DNA of 15,873 nt. It comes from Candidatus Bathyarchaeota archaeon (GTDB lineage: Archaea > Thermoproteota > Bathyarchaeia > TCS64). Location: the NCBI GenBank assembly GCA_030669135.1, contig DAOVEE010000021.1:1-15873 (forward strand), in the 5' to 3' direction. The position numbers were made by a program, and so were the translations under genes. This document shows, piece by piece, positions 6,614-13,843 of the stretch (its first letter is position 1; the number at the start of each line of letters is the position of its first letter). The notes beneath the pieces are model-generated. The model did no database searches, had not been told where the DNA came from, and saw only the letters and a list, made by a program, of their open reading frames with translations.

Positions 6614-7429
6614 ATGAACCCTAAACCGATCCATGACCCGGCGAAGGGCAGGATGCGGGTCGCCTGCTTCGCGAGCGGCTCAGGCACCAACGCGCGGAAG
6701 ATCATCGAGAGGAGCCTGGAGCCCGGTAGCCTCCACGACGTCGTCCTCATGTTCAGCGACGTCAGGGACTCGAGGACCAAGAAAAGCGGCGACAAGATGT
6801 GCAGGGCCAAGGACATAGCGGAGGAGTATGGCGTAGGGTACGAGTGCGAGGACATCAGGGACTTCTATAAGGAGAAGGGCGTTCCCCGGAGGGACCTCAG
6901 CGTCAGACCCGAGTTCGATGAACGGGTTCTGAAGAAGATAGCGCCCTACGACCTGGGTCTCATCTGCAACGCAGGGTACATGACTATCATGACCCCGCCC
7001 ATCCTGGAGGAGTACTCTGGCAGGATTATCAATGTACACCCCGCCGACCTTACAGTCATGGAAGGCCGTGAACGCAAGTACGTCGGCATCCACGTGGTCG
7101 AGGACGCGATACTGGCCGGGGAGAAGGAGCTTAGGGCGACCACCCACATCGTGAGGGAGAAGGTGGACCACGGGGAGATACTCGTGCTGAGCGAGCCTCT
7201 GCCCGTCAAGCTACCGCCAGGCGTCACGCTGAAGCAGCTAGCGGAGGACAAGGCCCTAAGGAAACGGGTGGTCGGCGAGCATCAGACGCGGCTCAAGGAG
7301 AGAGGCGACTGGGTCATCTACCCGCTGACGGTCCAGCTGATAGCCGAGGGAAGGTTCAGCCTCGGCTCCGACGGAGTCTATTTCGACGGCGAAAAGGCGC
7401 CGCACGGGGTAAGTCTACCTCGTGATTGA
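6614..7429 (+). CDS. PurN-like formyltransferase (Formyl_trans_N family)
   Basis: This 271-residue protein has the formyltransferase fold: FASGSGTN at 19-26, NAGYM at 119-123, NVHP with catalytic N140 and H142, TTH at 176-178 and DHG with D185. These match PurN N106, H108 and D144, and the tail carries the YPLTVQLIAEGR segment typical of PurN. The family transfers a formyl group from 10-formyltetrahydrofolate, in PurN to glycinamide ribonucleotide. It is about 70 residues longer than classic PurN, with extra sequence at 50-110 and near the C-terminus, and no other purine gene lies nearby, so another acceptor is possible. A GGAGAGG ribosome site lies 10 bases before the ATG. Its last 15 bases overlap the convergent YbaK-like gene. 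Confidence 0.8.
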   Translation: MNPKPIHDPAKGRMRVACFASGSGTNARKIIERSLEPGSLHDVVLMFSDVRDSRTKKSGDKMCRAKDIAEEYGVGYECEDIRDFYKEKGVPRRDLSVRPEFDERVLKKIAPYDLGLICNAGYMTIMTPPILEEYSGRIINVHPADLTVMEGRERKYVGIHVVEDAILAGEKELRATTHIVREKVDHGEILVLSEPLPVKLPPGVTLKQLAEDKALRKRVVGEHQTRLKERGDWVIYPLTVQLIAEGRFSLGSDGVYFDGEKAPHGVSLPRD

Positions 7430-7867
7430 AGCCACCACGGCGCCCGTGGCTCTTATGACTTCGTCGCTCCGCAGCTCCAGCAGCTGGTCCCTCGATCCGC
7501 CTCCGCAGAAGAATGTCTCCATCGCCGCAGTCTCGGCGTCTATGACTGTCCGCAGCTTCTCCTTCAAGCCGACCGTGGGGGTGCCCCCCGGCGGGTAGCC
7601 GCTTACCTTGTGGGCCTCGCTGAAGGGGAACAGTTTCATGTTGGTCACGCCCAGCGCCTTCGCCGCCGCCTTCAGGTCCACCTTCCTGTCCCCTGGGACC
7701 ACGAGGAGCACGCGCTCCCCCGCGTTGGTCTCGGATACAAGGTTCTTGGTGATCCTGTGGAGCGGTATCCCTGTGGCCTCGGAGGCGTCGACGGTGTGCA
7801 CCGTCTCGGCTTTGTCTGTGAAGCGGTGCCAAAGCCCCAGCTTCTCTAGCTCTGCCTCTAGATTCAT
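7415..7867 (-). CDS. YbaK/ProX-type aminoacyl-tRNA editing domain protein
   Basis: This 150-residue protein matches free-standing YbaK/ProX editing proteins, which hydrolyse mischarged aminoacyl-tRNA such as Cys- or Ala-tRNA(Pro). Key features are the ITKNLV segment with the conserved lysine K41, GYPPGGTPTVG at 90-100, and CGGGSRD at 121-127. Length is normal for the family. It lies directly behind the arginine-deiminase-family gene with one base between TGA and ATG, so the two form a coupled operon; why these functions are paired is not clear. Which tRNA it edits cannot be read from the sequence. The 3' end overlaps the formyltransferase gene by 15 bases. Confidence 0.85.
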   Translation of the reverse strand: MNLEAELEKLGLWHRFTDKAETVHTVDASEATGIPLHRITKNLVSETNAGERVLLVVPGDRKVDLKAAAKALGVTNMKLFPFSEAHKVSGYPPGGTPTVGLKEKLRTVIDAETAAMETFFCGGGSRDQLLELRSDEVIRATGAVVASITR

Positions 7868-7868
7868 G

Positions 7869-8789
7869 TCAATCCCTCAGGATGGGGCACGTCATACAGT
7901 GGGGTCCGCCGCCGCCTATGCTAAGCTGGCTGCCCGGTATCTTTATGACGTCGAAGCCGCGGTCCTCCAGCAAAGGTATAATCCGCTCGTTCCACTCGTA
8001 GCTGACGCACTTCCCGTCGCCGAGGCCGACGATGTTGGTGCCGAAGACCCTGATCTCCGTGTCGTTACAGTGGATGAGCTCGACGCCCCGGTCGGTGAGG
8101 AAGTCCTTCAGCCACATGAGCTCCACGCCGTCCTCGCTGTACACGTACGCGGGGAACAGCTTCAGAGCGCCTGGGTAGAATAGGGCCAGGTCGGGGGCCA
8201 TCATCATTAGGGCCCCGTCGAGGTGCACCCTCCAGCTGGGGAGCGGCTGAGCCACGAACTCCTTCACGCATCTCCCGAGCATGCTGTCCCTCATCTGATA
8301 CACGCCGTGCTCGTTGCTCCTGGTTCCGAAGCCCATCATCGGGGTCTTCTCGTTGAACCAGACGAAGTCGCCTCCCTCCACCAATCCAGGGGGCGTCACC
8401 CGGTGGGCGATGGGTATGCCCAGCTTGCTGAACGCCTTCTCCATCAGCGTGGGCTCCACGAACCGCGCAGGGTAAGTCATCCTGAGTATGTTGGCGCCCA
8501 GGTTGTTAACCATGGCCACGTCCCTTGTGTAGACGAGGTTAGGTAAGGCGTCGGCGATCCGGGAGTGTCTCTCGTCTAGGAGGTCGGTGAGCAGAACACC
8601 CTCGACGCCCTCGGCCTTCAAGATATCCACGAAGGTGTCGTGCTCCTCCTGGAACGCCTTCCAGTAGACCGGGTCCCTGAAGAGGTAGTCGTTCTTGTTG
8701 CCGGCCGTGACCACCTTCATGCCCTCCCCGGGGCGGTGCATCAACACCTTGCGGAGCTTACCGTACTCTGTCTGAGCGCCAAACTTCAT
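7869..8789 (-). CDS. Arginine deiminase / amidinotransferase superfamily enzyme
   Basis: This guanidino-group-modifying enzyme has 306 residues from the ATG at 8789. Active-site motifs are complete: YTRD (D90), EGGD (E138, D141), HLDG (H189, D191) and GGGGPHCMTCP with nucleophile C298. In this superfamily the cysteine attacks the guanidinium carbon of arginine or a derivative. The LFRDPVYW...EEH segment at 36-50 resembles arginine deiminase, but the helical insert of classic 400-residue deiminases is absent, so arginine dihydrolase, dimethylargininase-like or another guanidino hydrolase is possible. A GTG at 8798 would add three residues; GGTGAT just before the ATG looks like a ribosome site. 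A TATATAA box at 8819-8825 drives the operon with the YbaK-like gene. Confidence 0.85.
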   Translation of the reverse strand: MKFGAQTEYGKLRKVLMHRPGEGMKVVTAGNKNDYLFRDPVYWKAFQEEHDTFVDILKAEGVEGVLLTDLLDERHSRIADALPNLVYTRDVAMVNNLGANILRMTYPARFVEPTLMEKAFSKLGIPIAHRVTPPGLVEGGDFVWFNEKTPMMGFGTRSNEHGVYQMRDSMLGRCVKEFVAQPLPSWRVHLDGALMMMAPDLALFYPGALKLFPAYVYSEDGVELMWLKDFLTDRGVELIHCNDTEIRVFGTNIVGLGDGKCVSYEWNERIIPLLEDRGFDVIKIPGSQLSIGGGGPHCMTCPILRD

Positions 8790-8818
8790 GGATATCACCA
8801 GATAGGGTTCTGCAACTC

Positions 8819-8842
8819 TATATAACGGTTAACACAGTTAAC
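8819..8842 (-). promoter_or_regulatory. TATA box of the deiminase operon with adjacent GTTAAC-ACA-GTTAAC palindrome
   Basis: TATATAA-type box at 8819-8825, about 33 bases from the ATG at 8789. Directly upstream of it lie two GTTAAC hexamers (8828-8833 and 8837-8842) three bases apart. A regulator or TFB-proximal site is inferred from position. Confidence 0.45.
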
Positions 8843-8983
8843 GATGTTTTATCGTCCGAGTCGTTGACACGATTCATAGCATCTGGGTGAGATGGTCTTA
8901 TACTATAGATTAGTTATCACTATTTACAGAACAAGGAACCATGTTATTTTTATTTCAGGCGACGGAAGACTTGTAGATATGTT

Positions 8984-9730
8984 GTGACTCTGAGGAGAGA
9001 TCTGACTGACAGCGATGTCCACCGGATCGTTCAAGACTCACTCGACATGATCTCCAAGGCTCAGAGTCAGCTCAACCTGCCTGTGGCTCCCAACATCTCG
9101 AGGACGAGGAGCATGCTCAGCCGAGGCTCCTTTAAGGCCTTAACCATGAACGCCAGACGCGGCAACAGAAACTCCATGGAGTATGGCTCGTTCCTGCCTC
9201 CGGCTACCATAATACTGGACAAGCGTCTCCCAAAATCGGACCACCCCATGGATATGCCGGACTTCGTCGAGACCCTCACCATGTACAGCGCGATCCATGA
9301 GGTTTTCCACGCCGACGACCACATGGGCGGAAACAAGCTGCTAGTCGCCACACGGGGCCACATCCTTGACAGGCACGAGGACAAGCTAGAGAAGAGCATG
9401 AGCATAATAGTGGAGGAGGGAGGCTCGCCCGCCATCAAGGACTACGGCGACCTGGCCAGCTTCTGGGCCGTGCAGTACGTGGAGATGGTCACCCACTACA
9501 GAAGCTACGTGGTCATGCGGCACATGAAGTGCCCCAAGCTGGACCGGCTCTGGTCGAGGCTGAGGAACGACTTCTTCCCGCCTAACCTCCTTACCTGCAT
9601 CGAGGTGAGCAAGGGCACCGAGTACGTGTTCAGCCTCTTCACCGAGAAGCTGGGCGAGTACTGTCTAATAGAGGCATTAAACGAGTACAACGCCATAAAG
9701 GAAAAGGACACGTGCAGCTACACCGTATAA
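8984..9730 (+). CDS. Putative HExxH metalloprotein of unknown family, next to DNA ligase
   Basis: I do not recognise this 248-residue soluble protein. Its clearest feature is HEVFH at 105-109, a zincin-type HExxH motif within a predicted helix (TMYSAIHEVFHADDH). A third ligand is not obvious; candidates are H113, the EEGG acidics near 143-144, and the E/H residues in VEMVTHYRSY at about 166-175. Residues 40-85 are basic and then strand-like. There is no signal peptide or membrane segment. The start is a GTG at 8984, with an AT-rich TATA element (8944-8955) about 34 bases upstream. It ends 33 bases before the DNA ligase gene, whose TATA box overlaps this stop codon. A role beside ligase in DNA metabolism is conjecture. 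Confidence 0.75.
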   Translation: MTLRRDLTDSDVHRIVQDSLDMISKAQSQLNLPVAPNISRTRSMLSRGSFKALTMNARRGNRNSMEYGSFLPPATIILDKRLPKSDHPMDMPDFVETLTMYSAIHEVFHADDHMGGNKLLVATRGHILDRHEDKLEKSMSIIVEEGGSPAIKDYGDLASFWAVQYVEMVTHYRSYVVMRHMKCPKLDRLWSRLRNDFFPPNLLTCIEVSKGTEYVFSLFTEKLGEYCLIEALNEYNAIKEKDTCSYTV

Positions 9731-9733
9731 ATA
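9726..9733 (+). promoter_or_regulatory. TATA box of the DNA ligase gene overlapping the upstream stop codon
   Basis: TATAAATA contains the TAA stop (9728-9730) of the HExxH gene and lies about 34 bases before the ligase ATG, predicting a start near 9756. Ligase may therefore be transcribed separately as well as by read-through. Confidence 0.45.
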
Positions 9734-9763
9734 CGTGATCCACCGAAAGGTATCTGTTCAGAG

Positions 9764-11521
9764 ATGCTCTACGATACCCTTGTCGAGTACTACGCCAGGC
9801 TGGAGTCAACGACCAAGCGCCTGGAGATGACGGACATCCTCACGGACCTCTTCAAGGAGGCCACGGTAGACGAGGTAGACAAGATAGTTTACCTGACTCA
9901 GGGTAAGATACACCCCGACTGGAAGGGGGAGCCCGAGATCGGGATGGCCGAGAAGATGGTCGTCGAGACCCTCACCAAGGTCACGGGGCTCAAGAAGGCG
10001 AAGGTAGGGCAGCTCGTCTCCCAGCTGGGCGACATCGGGCTGACGGCGGAAGAGGCTCTCAGAGGCAAGACGCAGGACAGCTTCTTCCAGCGTAACCTCA
10101 CAGTCACCGACATCTACAGCGGGCTGGACAGGATCGCTAGACGCGAGGGGCAGGGCAGCTCCAAGCAGAAGATTGACGACCTAGGAAGCCTCCTCGCAGA
10201 CTCTTCCTCCCTAGGCGCCCGGTACCTCGCCAGGATGGTGGTGGGGAAGCTCAGGCTGGGCATCGGCGACATGACAATACTGGACGCCCTGTCTCAGGCC
10301 CACACAGGCTCTAAGGAGAAACGGGGCGTCTTGGAGCGGGCGTACAACCTCAGCAGCGACCTCGGCCTGGTGGCGAGAACCCTCAAGGAGGAGGGGCTAG
10401 AGGCCATCGAGAACTTCCACGTCAGGGTGGGCTCCCCGATAAGAGTCATGGCGGCCCAGAGACTCTCCACGACGGAGGAGATCATCGAGAAGCTTGAAGG
10501 CCAGTGCAGCGCCGAGTACAAGCTTGACGGCGAGCGGTTCCAGATACACAAGGACGGAGACAGGGTCAACATCTTCAGCAGGCGCCTGGAGAACATCACC
10601 TACATGTACCCCGACGCGGTCCAGCTGACCAGGACCCAGATAACCGCCGAGGACGCCATCATCGAGGGCGAGGCAGTGGCTTACGACCCGGACACGGGCG
10701 AGGATCGTCCCTTCCAGACGCTGATGCAGCGGCGGCGCAAGTACGGCATAGAGGAGATGATGGAGAAGATACCCGTCAGGGTATACCTGTTCGACTGCCT
10801 CTACGCCGACGGCAGGGACCTCACCCTGGAGCCTTACCCCGAGAGGATCAAAGTGTTGGAGAGCGTAACCGATCAGAAGGACGACTACAAGCTCGTTAAG
10901 CGCCTCATCACCTCCGACCCCGCGGAGATAGACAGGTTCTTCCAGCAGAGCATATCTGACGGCACCGAGGGGCTCGTCGTCAAGTCCACGGGGAAGGACA
11001 GCATCTACAGGGCGGGCGCAAGGTCGTGGCTCTGGGTGAAGCTTAAGCGAAGCTACCAGAGCAAGATGCAGGACCACGTCGACCTGGTGGTCGTGGGCGC
11101 GTTACACGGCCGGGGCCGCCGGGCGGGCAGCTACGGAGCCCTACTTGTCGCAGCGTACGACCCAGAGTCCGATGTCTACAATACGGTGTGCAAAGTCGGT
11201 TCAGGCTTTACAGATGAGAACCTGGCGCAGACACTTGGGATGCTTGAGCCCCACAGGTTGGAGCACAGGCACGCGCGAGTGAACTCGCTGATGGAGGCCG
11301 AGGTGTGGTTCGAGCCCGCCGTCGTCATGGAGGTGCTCGGCGACGAGATAACGTTGAGCCCGCTGCACACGGCGGCCTTCGACAAGATTAGGGAGGGCTC
11401 GGGGCTGGCCATCAGGTTCCCAAGGTTCACCCGTTGGCGGGACGACAAGTCGGCTGAGGAGGCCACCACGGTCCAGGAGATCGCGGACATGTACAGCTCT
11501 CAGCTCAAGACGGTGAGCTAG
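9764..11521 (+). CDS. lig: ATP-dependent DNA ligase, archaeal type
   Basis: This 585-residue replicative and repair ligase has the usual archaeal length. It shows an N-terminal DNA-binding helical domain (about 1-220), a nucleotidyltransferase core with motif I KLDGER at 253-258 (adenylated lysine K253), further motifs including SRR, EGEAVAYD, EGLVVK and WVKLKRSY, and an OB-fold C-terminal domain. It seals nicks, as in Okazaki fragments, using ATP. The ATG at 9764 has a TATA box about 34 bases upstream. The HExxH gene precedes it on the same strand, and its stop overlaps the convergent MoaD-like gene by 4 bases. I see no clear PCNA-binding box. The identification is firm. Confidence 0.97.
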   Translation: MLYDTLVEYYARLESTTKRLEMTDILTDLFKEATVDEVDKIVYLTQGKIHPDWKGEPEIGMAEKMVVETLTKVTGLKKAKVGQLVSQLGDIGLTAEEALRGKTQDSFFQRNLTVTDIYSGLDRIARREGQGSSKQKIDDLGSLLADSSSLGARYLARMVVGKLRLGIGDMTILDALSQAHTGSKEKRGVLERAYNLSSDLGLVARTLKEEGLEAIENFHVRVGSPIRVMAAQRLSTTEEIIEKLEGQCSAEYKLDGERFQIHKDGDRVNIFSRRLENITYMYPDAVQLTRTQITAEDAIIEGEAVAYDPDTGEDRPFQTLMQRRRKYGIEEMMEKIPVRVYLFDCLYADGRDLTLEPYPERIKVLESVTDQKDDYKLVKRLITSDPAEIDRFFQQSISDGTEGLVVKSTGKDSIYRAGARSWLWVKLKRSYQSKMQDHVDLVVVGALHGRGRRAGSYGALLVAAYDPESDVYNTVCKVGSGFTDENLAQTLGMLEPHRLEHRHARVNSLMEAEVWFEPAVVMEVLGDEITLSPLHTAAFDKIREGSGLAIRFPRFTRWRDDKSAEEATTVQEIADMYSSQLKTVS

Positions 11522-11739
11522 CCACCGGCGATGGGCGGGAAAAGCGCCACCCTGTCACCGTCGACGAGTAGATAGCATATGCTTCTTTTCCGCCCGTTGA
11601 CGATGACGTTTTTCACATCCTTCGCGGGGACGCCAAGCTTATCTAGGATATCTTCGGTCTCGGCTTCATCCATGTAGAGTGTGCCCTCGCCACCTGTGTA
11701 TGTTCTCAGCGTCGCGTAGACCTTCACCAGGATAGTCAT
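11518..11739 (-). CDS. MoaD/ThiS-family beta-grasp sulfur-carrier protein ending in Gly-Gly
   Basis: This 73-residue protein has a beta-grasp pattern: an initial strand (ILVKVYATLR), IVNGRKR, VDGDRVALFPPIAGG, and the C-terminal diglycine that is adenylated and thiocarboxylated in MoaD and ThiS. The ATG at 11739 is chosen over the upstream extension to 11766 because GGAGTG on the minus strand lies six bases before it and overlaps the previous gene's stop, and because the fold begins at residue 3. It is the last gene of the AOR cluster, so sulfur delivery to the tungstopterin dithiolene is the natural role; an ubiquitin-like (SAMP) role is the alternative. The E1-like activating enzyme is not in the window. 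Confidence 0.85.
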   Translation of the reverse strand: MTILVKVYATLRTYTGGEGTLYMDEAETEDILDKLGVPAKDVKNVIVNGRKRSICYLLVDGDRVALFPPIAGG

Positions 11740-11744
11740 ATTTG

Positions 11745-12020
11745 TCACTCCTTCGTGAAGTGCCACTTGTAGAGCAGGTTCATGTCGTCGGGGAAAACGC
11801 CAAGCCGGCCTCCCTCTTTCACCACCCTGTCCAGAGACGAGTATTTTCCGTTGAGGAAGATGTTGGTGCCCACCTCGTTTGTCGGCACGCCCGCTTTTTC
11901 CAGGACGCCTTTGATGGTGGTGCCGCTGGGTACGTCAATAGTTATAACTGAGGGTTTCCTAGGGTCCAGGTTGTCCGTATACCTTCTGAACCTACCGTAG
12001 AGATGGATCTCCAGCTTCAT
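11745..12020 (-). CDS. MoaD/ThiS-like beta-grasp protein lacking the C-terminal Gly-Gly
   Basis: This 91-residue protein aligns with its downstream neighbour over the whole beta-grasp fold (LYGRFRRY, IDVPSGTTI, IFLNGKYSSLDRVV, GGRLGVFPDD). Where the neighbour ends ALFPPIAGG, this one continues LGVFPDDMNLLYKWHFTKE, with an aromatic/basic tail and no diglycine, so it should not form a thiocarboxylate unless processed. It lies between AOR and the GG-ending protein, with a 5-base gap to the latter. A GTG at 12023 could add one residue; I chose the ATG. It might be a chaperone, scaffold or accessory subunit for AOR; this is inference from position only. Confidence 0.8.
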   Translation of the reverse strand: MKLEIHLYGRFRRYTDNLDPRKPSVITIDVPSGTTIKGVLEKAGVPTNEVGTNIFLNGKYSSLDRVVKEGGRLGVFPDDMNLLYKWHFTKE

Positions 12021-12024
12021 CACT

Positions 12025-12030
12025 AAAAAA
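12025..12030 (-). terminator. T6 tract between the AOR and beta-grasp genes
   Basis: On the minus strand a C-rich run is followed by six T, 12 bases after the AOR stop and 4 bases before the next start. It resembles the T-run after the dppA-like gene and could end part of the AOR transcripts. Confidence 0.35.
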
Positions 12031-12042
12031 GGGGGGGTGGGT

Positions 12043-13806
12043 TTACTTGAAGACTTTGTCTAGATCGGAGTCGGGTACGTTCCAGACCTCGTTGAGGGGC
12101 GGCAGCTTCTCCAGCTTCATGAACTCGGGTATCCTGTCGTCCGCCTTCGTGAAGCCGGCTGCCTTGTTGAACGCCCTCTCCATCTCGGTGATCTCCTTGC
12201 CGATCCTAGCTACGTCGTCGCCTGTCCAGCTGGTGCCTAGGACGCCGTTGACGGTCTCCACCATGCCCTCGAAGCCTTCCTGGATGTCCAGGATGGGGAA
12301 GGCGATGAAGAGGCAGTACCCGGTCGAGTCGAGGAACGCCGTCGTGTCCATGAAGCCGCGGGCCATCGCGGACTTGTCTGTGTCTAGGGGATCAGCTGAG
12401 CCTCCCACGCCAAGAATCTCTGGTGCGATGGTGTAACCCGACGTGTGGTCTGCACCCATGGTGCTGGTGGCGTACACGTATCCGATGCCCTTGACGGCTC
12501 TCGGCTCGTAGGCTGGCAGGTTTTGGCCTTTGCAGGCTGGGACCCTAGTCACTCCAAGGGTCTTCCCGGTGGTTACCGCGCCTGACGCGAGTATCTTGCC
12601 CAGCGGCGTTCCCTTGTGGATCTCCTTCATCATCTCGATGGCCTTCTCTCCGTCCCCGAACTCGGCTAGGCCGCCGTCCATGGCGACGGCGATGGTCCCG
12701 CCCATCTCGATGGTGTCTAGCCCGTACTCGTTGGTGAGGCGTATCAGCTCGGCGATGTGGTCCAGGTTGTCTATGCCGCAGTTGGGGCCGAACGCCCAGG
12801 CTGACTCGTACTCGATGCAGCTCACGTGCTCGGTTCCGTCTTCGTAGGGGTAGACGTTGCTGCACTGGATGAGGCAAGAGGCGTGGCATGGGTGACCCAT
12901 GGCCCCGACTCCGCCCCGCTCCTCGCAGACCTTTTTTATTGTTTCCCCTGAGACCTTTTCGGCTCCCTCGAAGCGTCCCTCACGGAAGTTCCTGGTAGGC
13001 AGGCCGCCTGCTTCGTTCATGACGTTGATTAGTGCCGCGGTGCCGTAGGCGTTGAGGGTGCCTCCCTTCTTGGTGACGTCGTGGGTGGTTATTGCCTTGG
13101 CCAGCTTCTTCTTTCCCTCGTTGAACAGGCTCTTGTCCTTGATCTCGACTTCCTTGGCTCCCTTGTCGTCTACGATGATGTACTTGAGGCCCTTGCTGCC
13201 CATGACCGCGCCTAGGCCGCCTCTTCCGGCGTATCTACTAGCCCTGCCGTCTATGTCGTTGAAGCAGATCCCTGAGGCTGCTAGCTGCTGTTCTCCGGCT
13301 ACCCCGATGGACGCGATGCCGACGTGCTTACCGTGCTTCTTGAAGAGCTCCCCATAGGCTTTGGATAGCTCTTCGCCTATCCCTGTCTTTGCCTCGTTGA
13401 GCTTGAAGCCTTTTTTATCGACCTCTAGTTGCCAGTACTTGCCTTTCTCCTTGGGCACTCCCTCGACCACGATGGCGCTGTAACCCAGCAGCGCCAGCTG
13501 CTCGGCGAAGGGGGTGCCTGCGTTGGCCTCCTTGATGCCCCCGGTGAGAGGCGACTTTGCCCCGACGGATATCCTGCCGGAGCTCGGCGCCCTTGTCCCT
13601 GTCACTATACCAGGAGCGAAGAACAGCTTGTTGTTGGGGCCGAGGGGGTGGCAGTTGGGGTCGACTTCGTCGCAGACGTAGCTGTCGGTGAGCCATCTCC
13701 CGCCCCTGTTCTTGTACTTTTCTGGCAGATTCTCGACTTTGGCTGTGAGTTTCTCCATATCTACTCGAATTACTTTGCCCATTTTTTTTCCACTTTTAAC
13801 CTTCAT
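12043..13806 (-). CDS. aor: Aldehyde:ferredoxin oxidoreductase (tungstopterin enzyme)
   Basis: The protein has 587 residues from the ATG at 13806. AOR-family enzymes oxidise aldehydes to acids and reduce ferredoxin, using a bis-pterin tungsten site and one 4Fe-4S cluster. The N-terminal AOR fold begins GKVIRVDMEK; cluster cysteines are C307, C311, C315 and, in STGYC, C498. The first spacing is CX3CX3C with a histidine where CX2CX3C would place the first cysteine. YESAWAFGPNCG and GADHTSG match the tungstopterin region. A TATA element at 13827-13835 is centred about 25 bases from 13806, supporting a leaderless start there; an ATG at 13782 and a longer frame to 13839 are alternatives. Two beta-grasp genes follow. 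The aldehyde substrate is unknown; amino-acid-derived aldehydes suit the context. Confidence 0.92.
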   Translation of the reverse strand: MKVKSGKKMGKVIRVDMEKLTAKVENLPEKYKNRGGRWLTDSYVCDEVDPNCHPLGPNNKLFFAPGIVTGTRAPSSGRISVGAKSPLTGGIKEANAGTPFAEQLALLGYSAIVVEGVPKEKGKYWQLEVDKKGFKLNEAKTGIGEELSKAYGELFKKHGKHVGIASIGVAGEQQLAASGICFNDIDGRASRYAGRGGLGAVMGSKGLKYIIVDDKGAKEVEIKDKSLFNEGKKKLAKAITTHDVTKKGGTLNAYGTAALINVMNEAGGLPTRNFREGRFEGAEKVSGETIKKVCEERGGVGAMGHPCHASCLIQCSNVYPYEDGTEHVSCIEYESAWAFGPNCGIDNLDHIAELIRLTNEYGLDTIEMGGTIAVAMDGGLAEFGDGEKAIEMMKEIHKGTPLGKILASGAVTTGKTLGVTRVPACKGQNLPAYEPRAVKGIGYVYATSTMGADHTSGYTIAPEILGVGGSADPLDTDKSAMARGFMDTTAFLDSTGYCLFIAFPILDIQEGFEGMVETVNGVLGTSWTGDDVARIGKEITEMERAFNKAAGFTKADDRIPEFMKLEKLPPLNEVWNVPDSDLDKVFK

Positions 13807-13826
13807 AGAAGCCTGAACTCGACGGG

Positions 13827-13835
13827 TTAATAAAA
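13827..13835 (-). promoter_or_regulatory. TATA box of the AOR cluster
   Basis: The minus strand reads TTTTATTAA, centred about 25 bases upstream of the ATG at 13806, pointing to a leaderless AOR transcript and deciding between three possible starts. Confidence 0.5.
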
Positions 13836-13843
13836 CCATGATA

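Noticed and set aside
7608..8183. 191-residue plus-strand frame
   Set aside because: It spans antisense across two well-supported genes and is serine/alanine low-complexity.
8843..8983. tRNA or small RNA gene in the divergent gap
   Set aside because: I found no T-loop motif or acceptor pairing and only short dyads.
10397..11077. 226-residue minus-strand frame
   Set aside because: It lies antisense inside the clear DNA ligase gene and has no recognisable motif.
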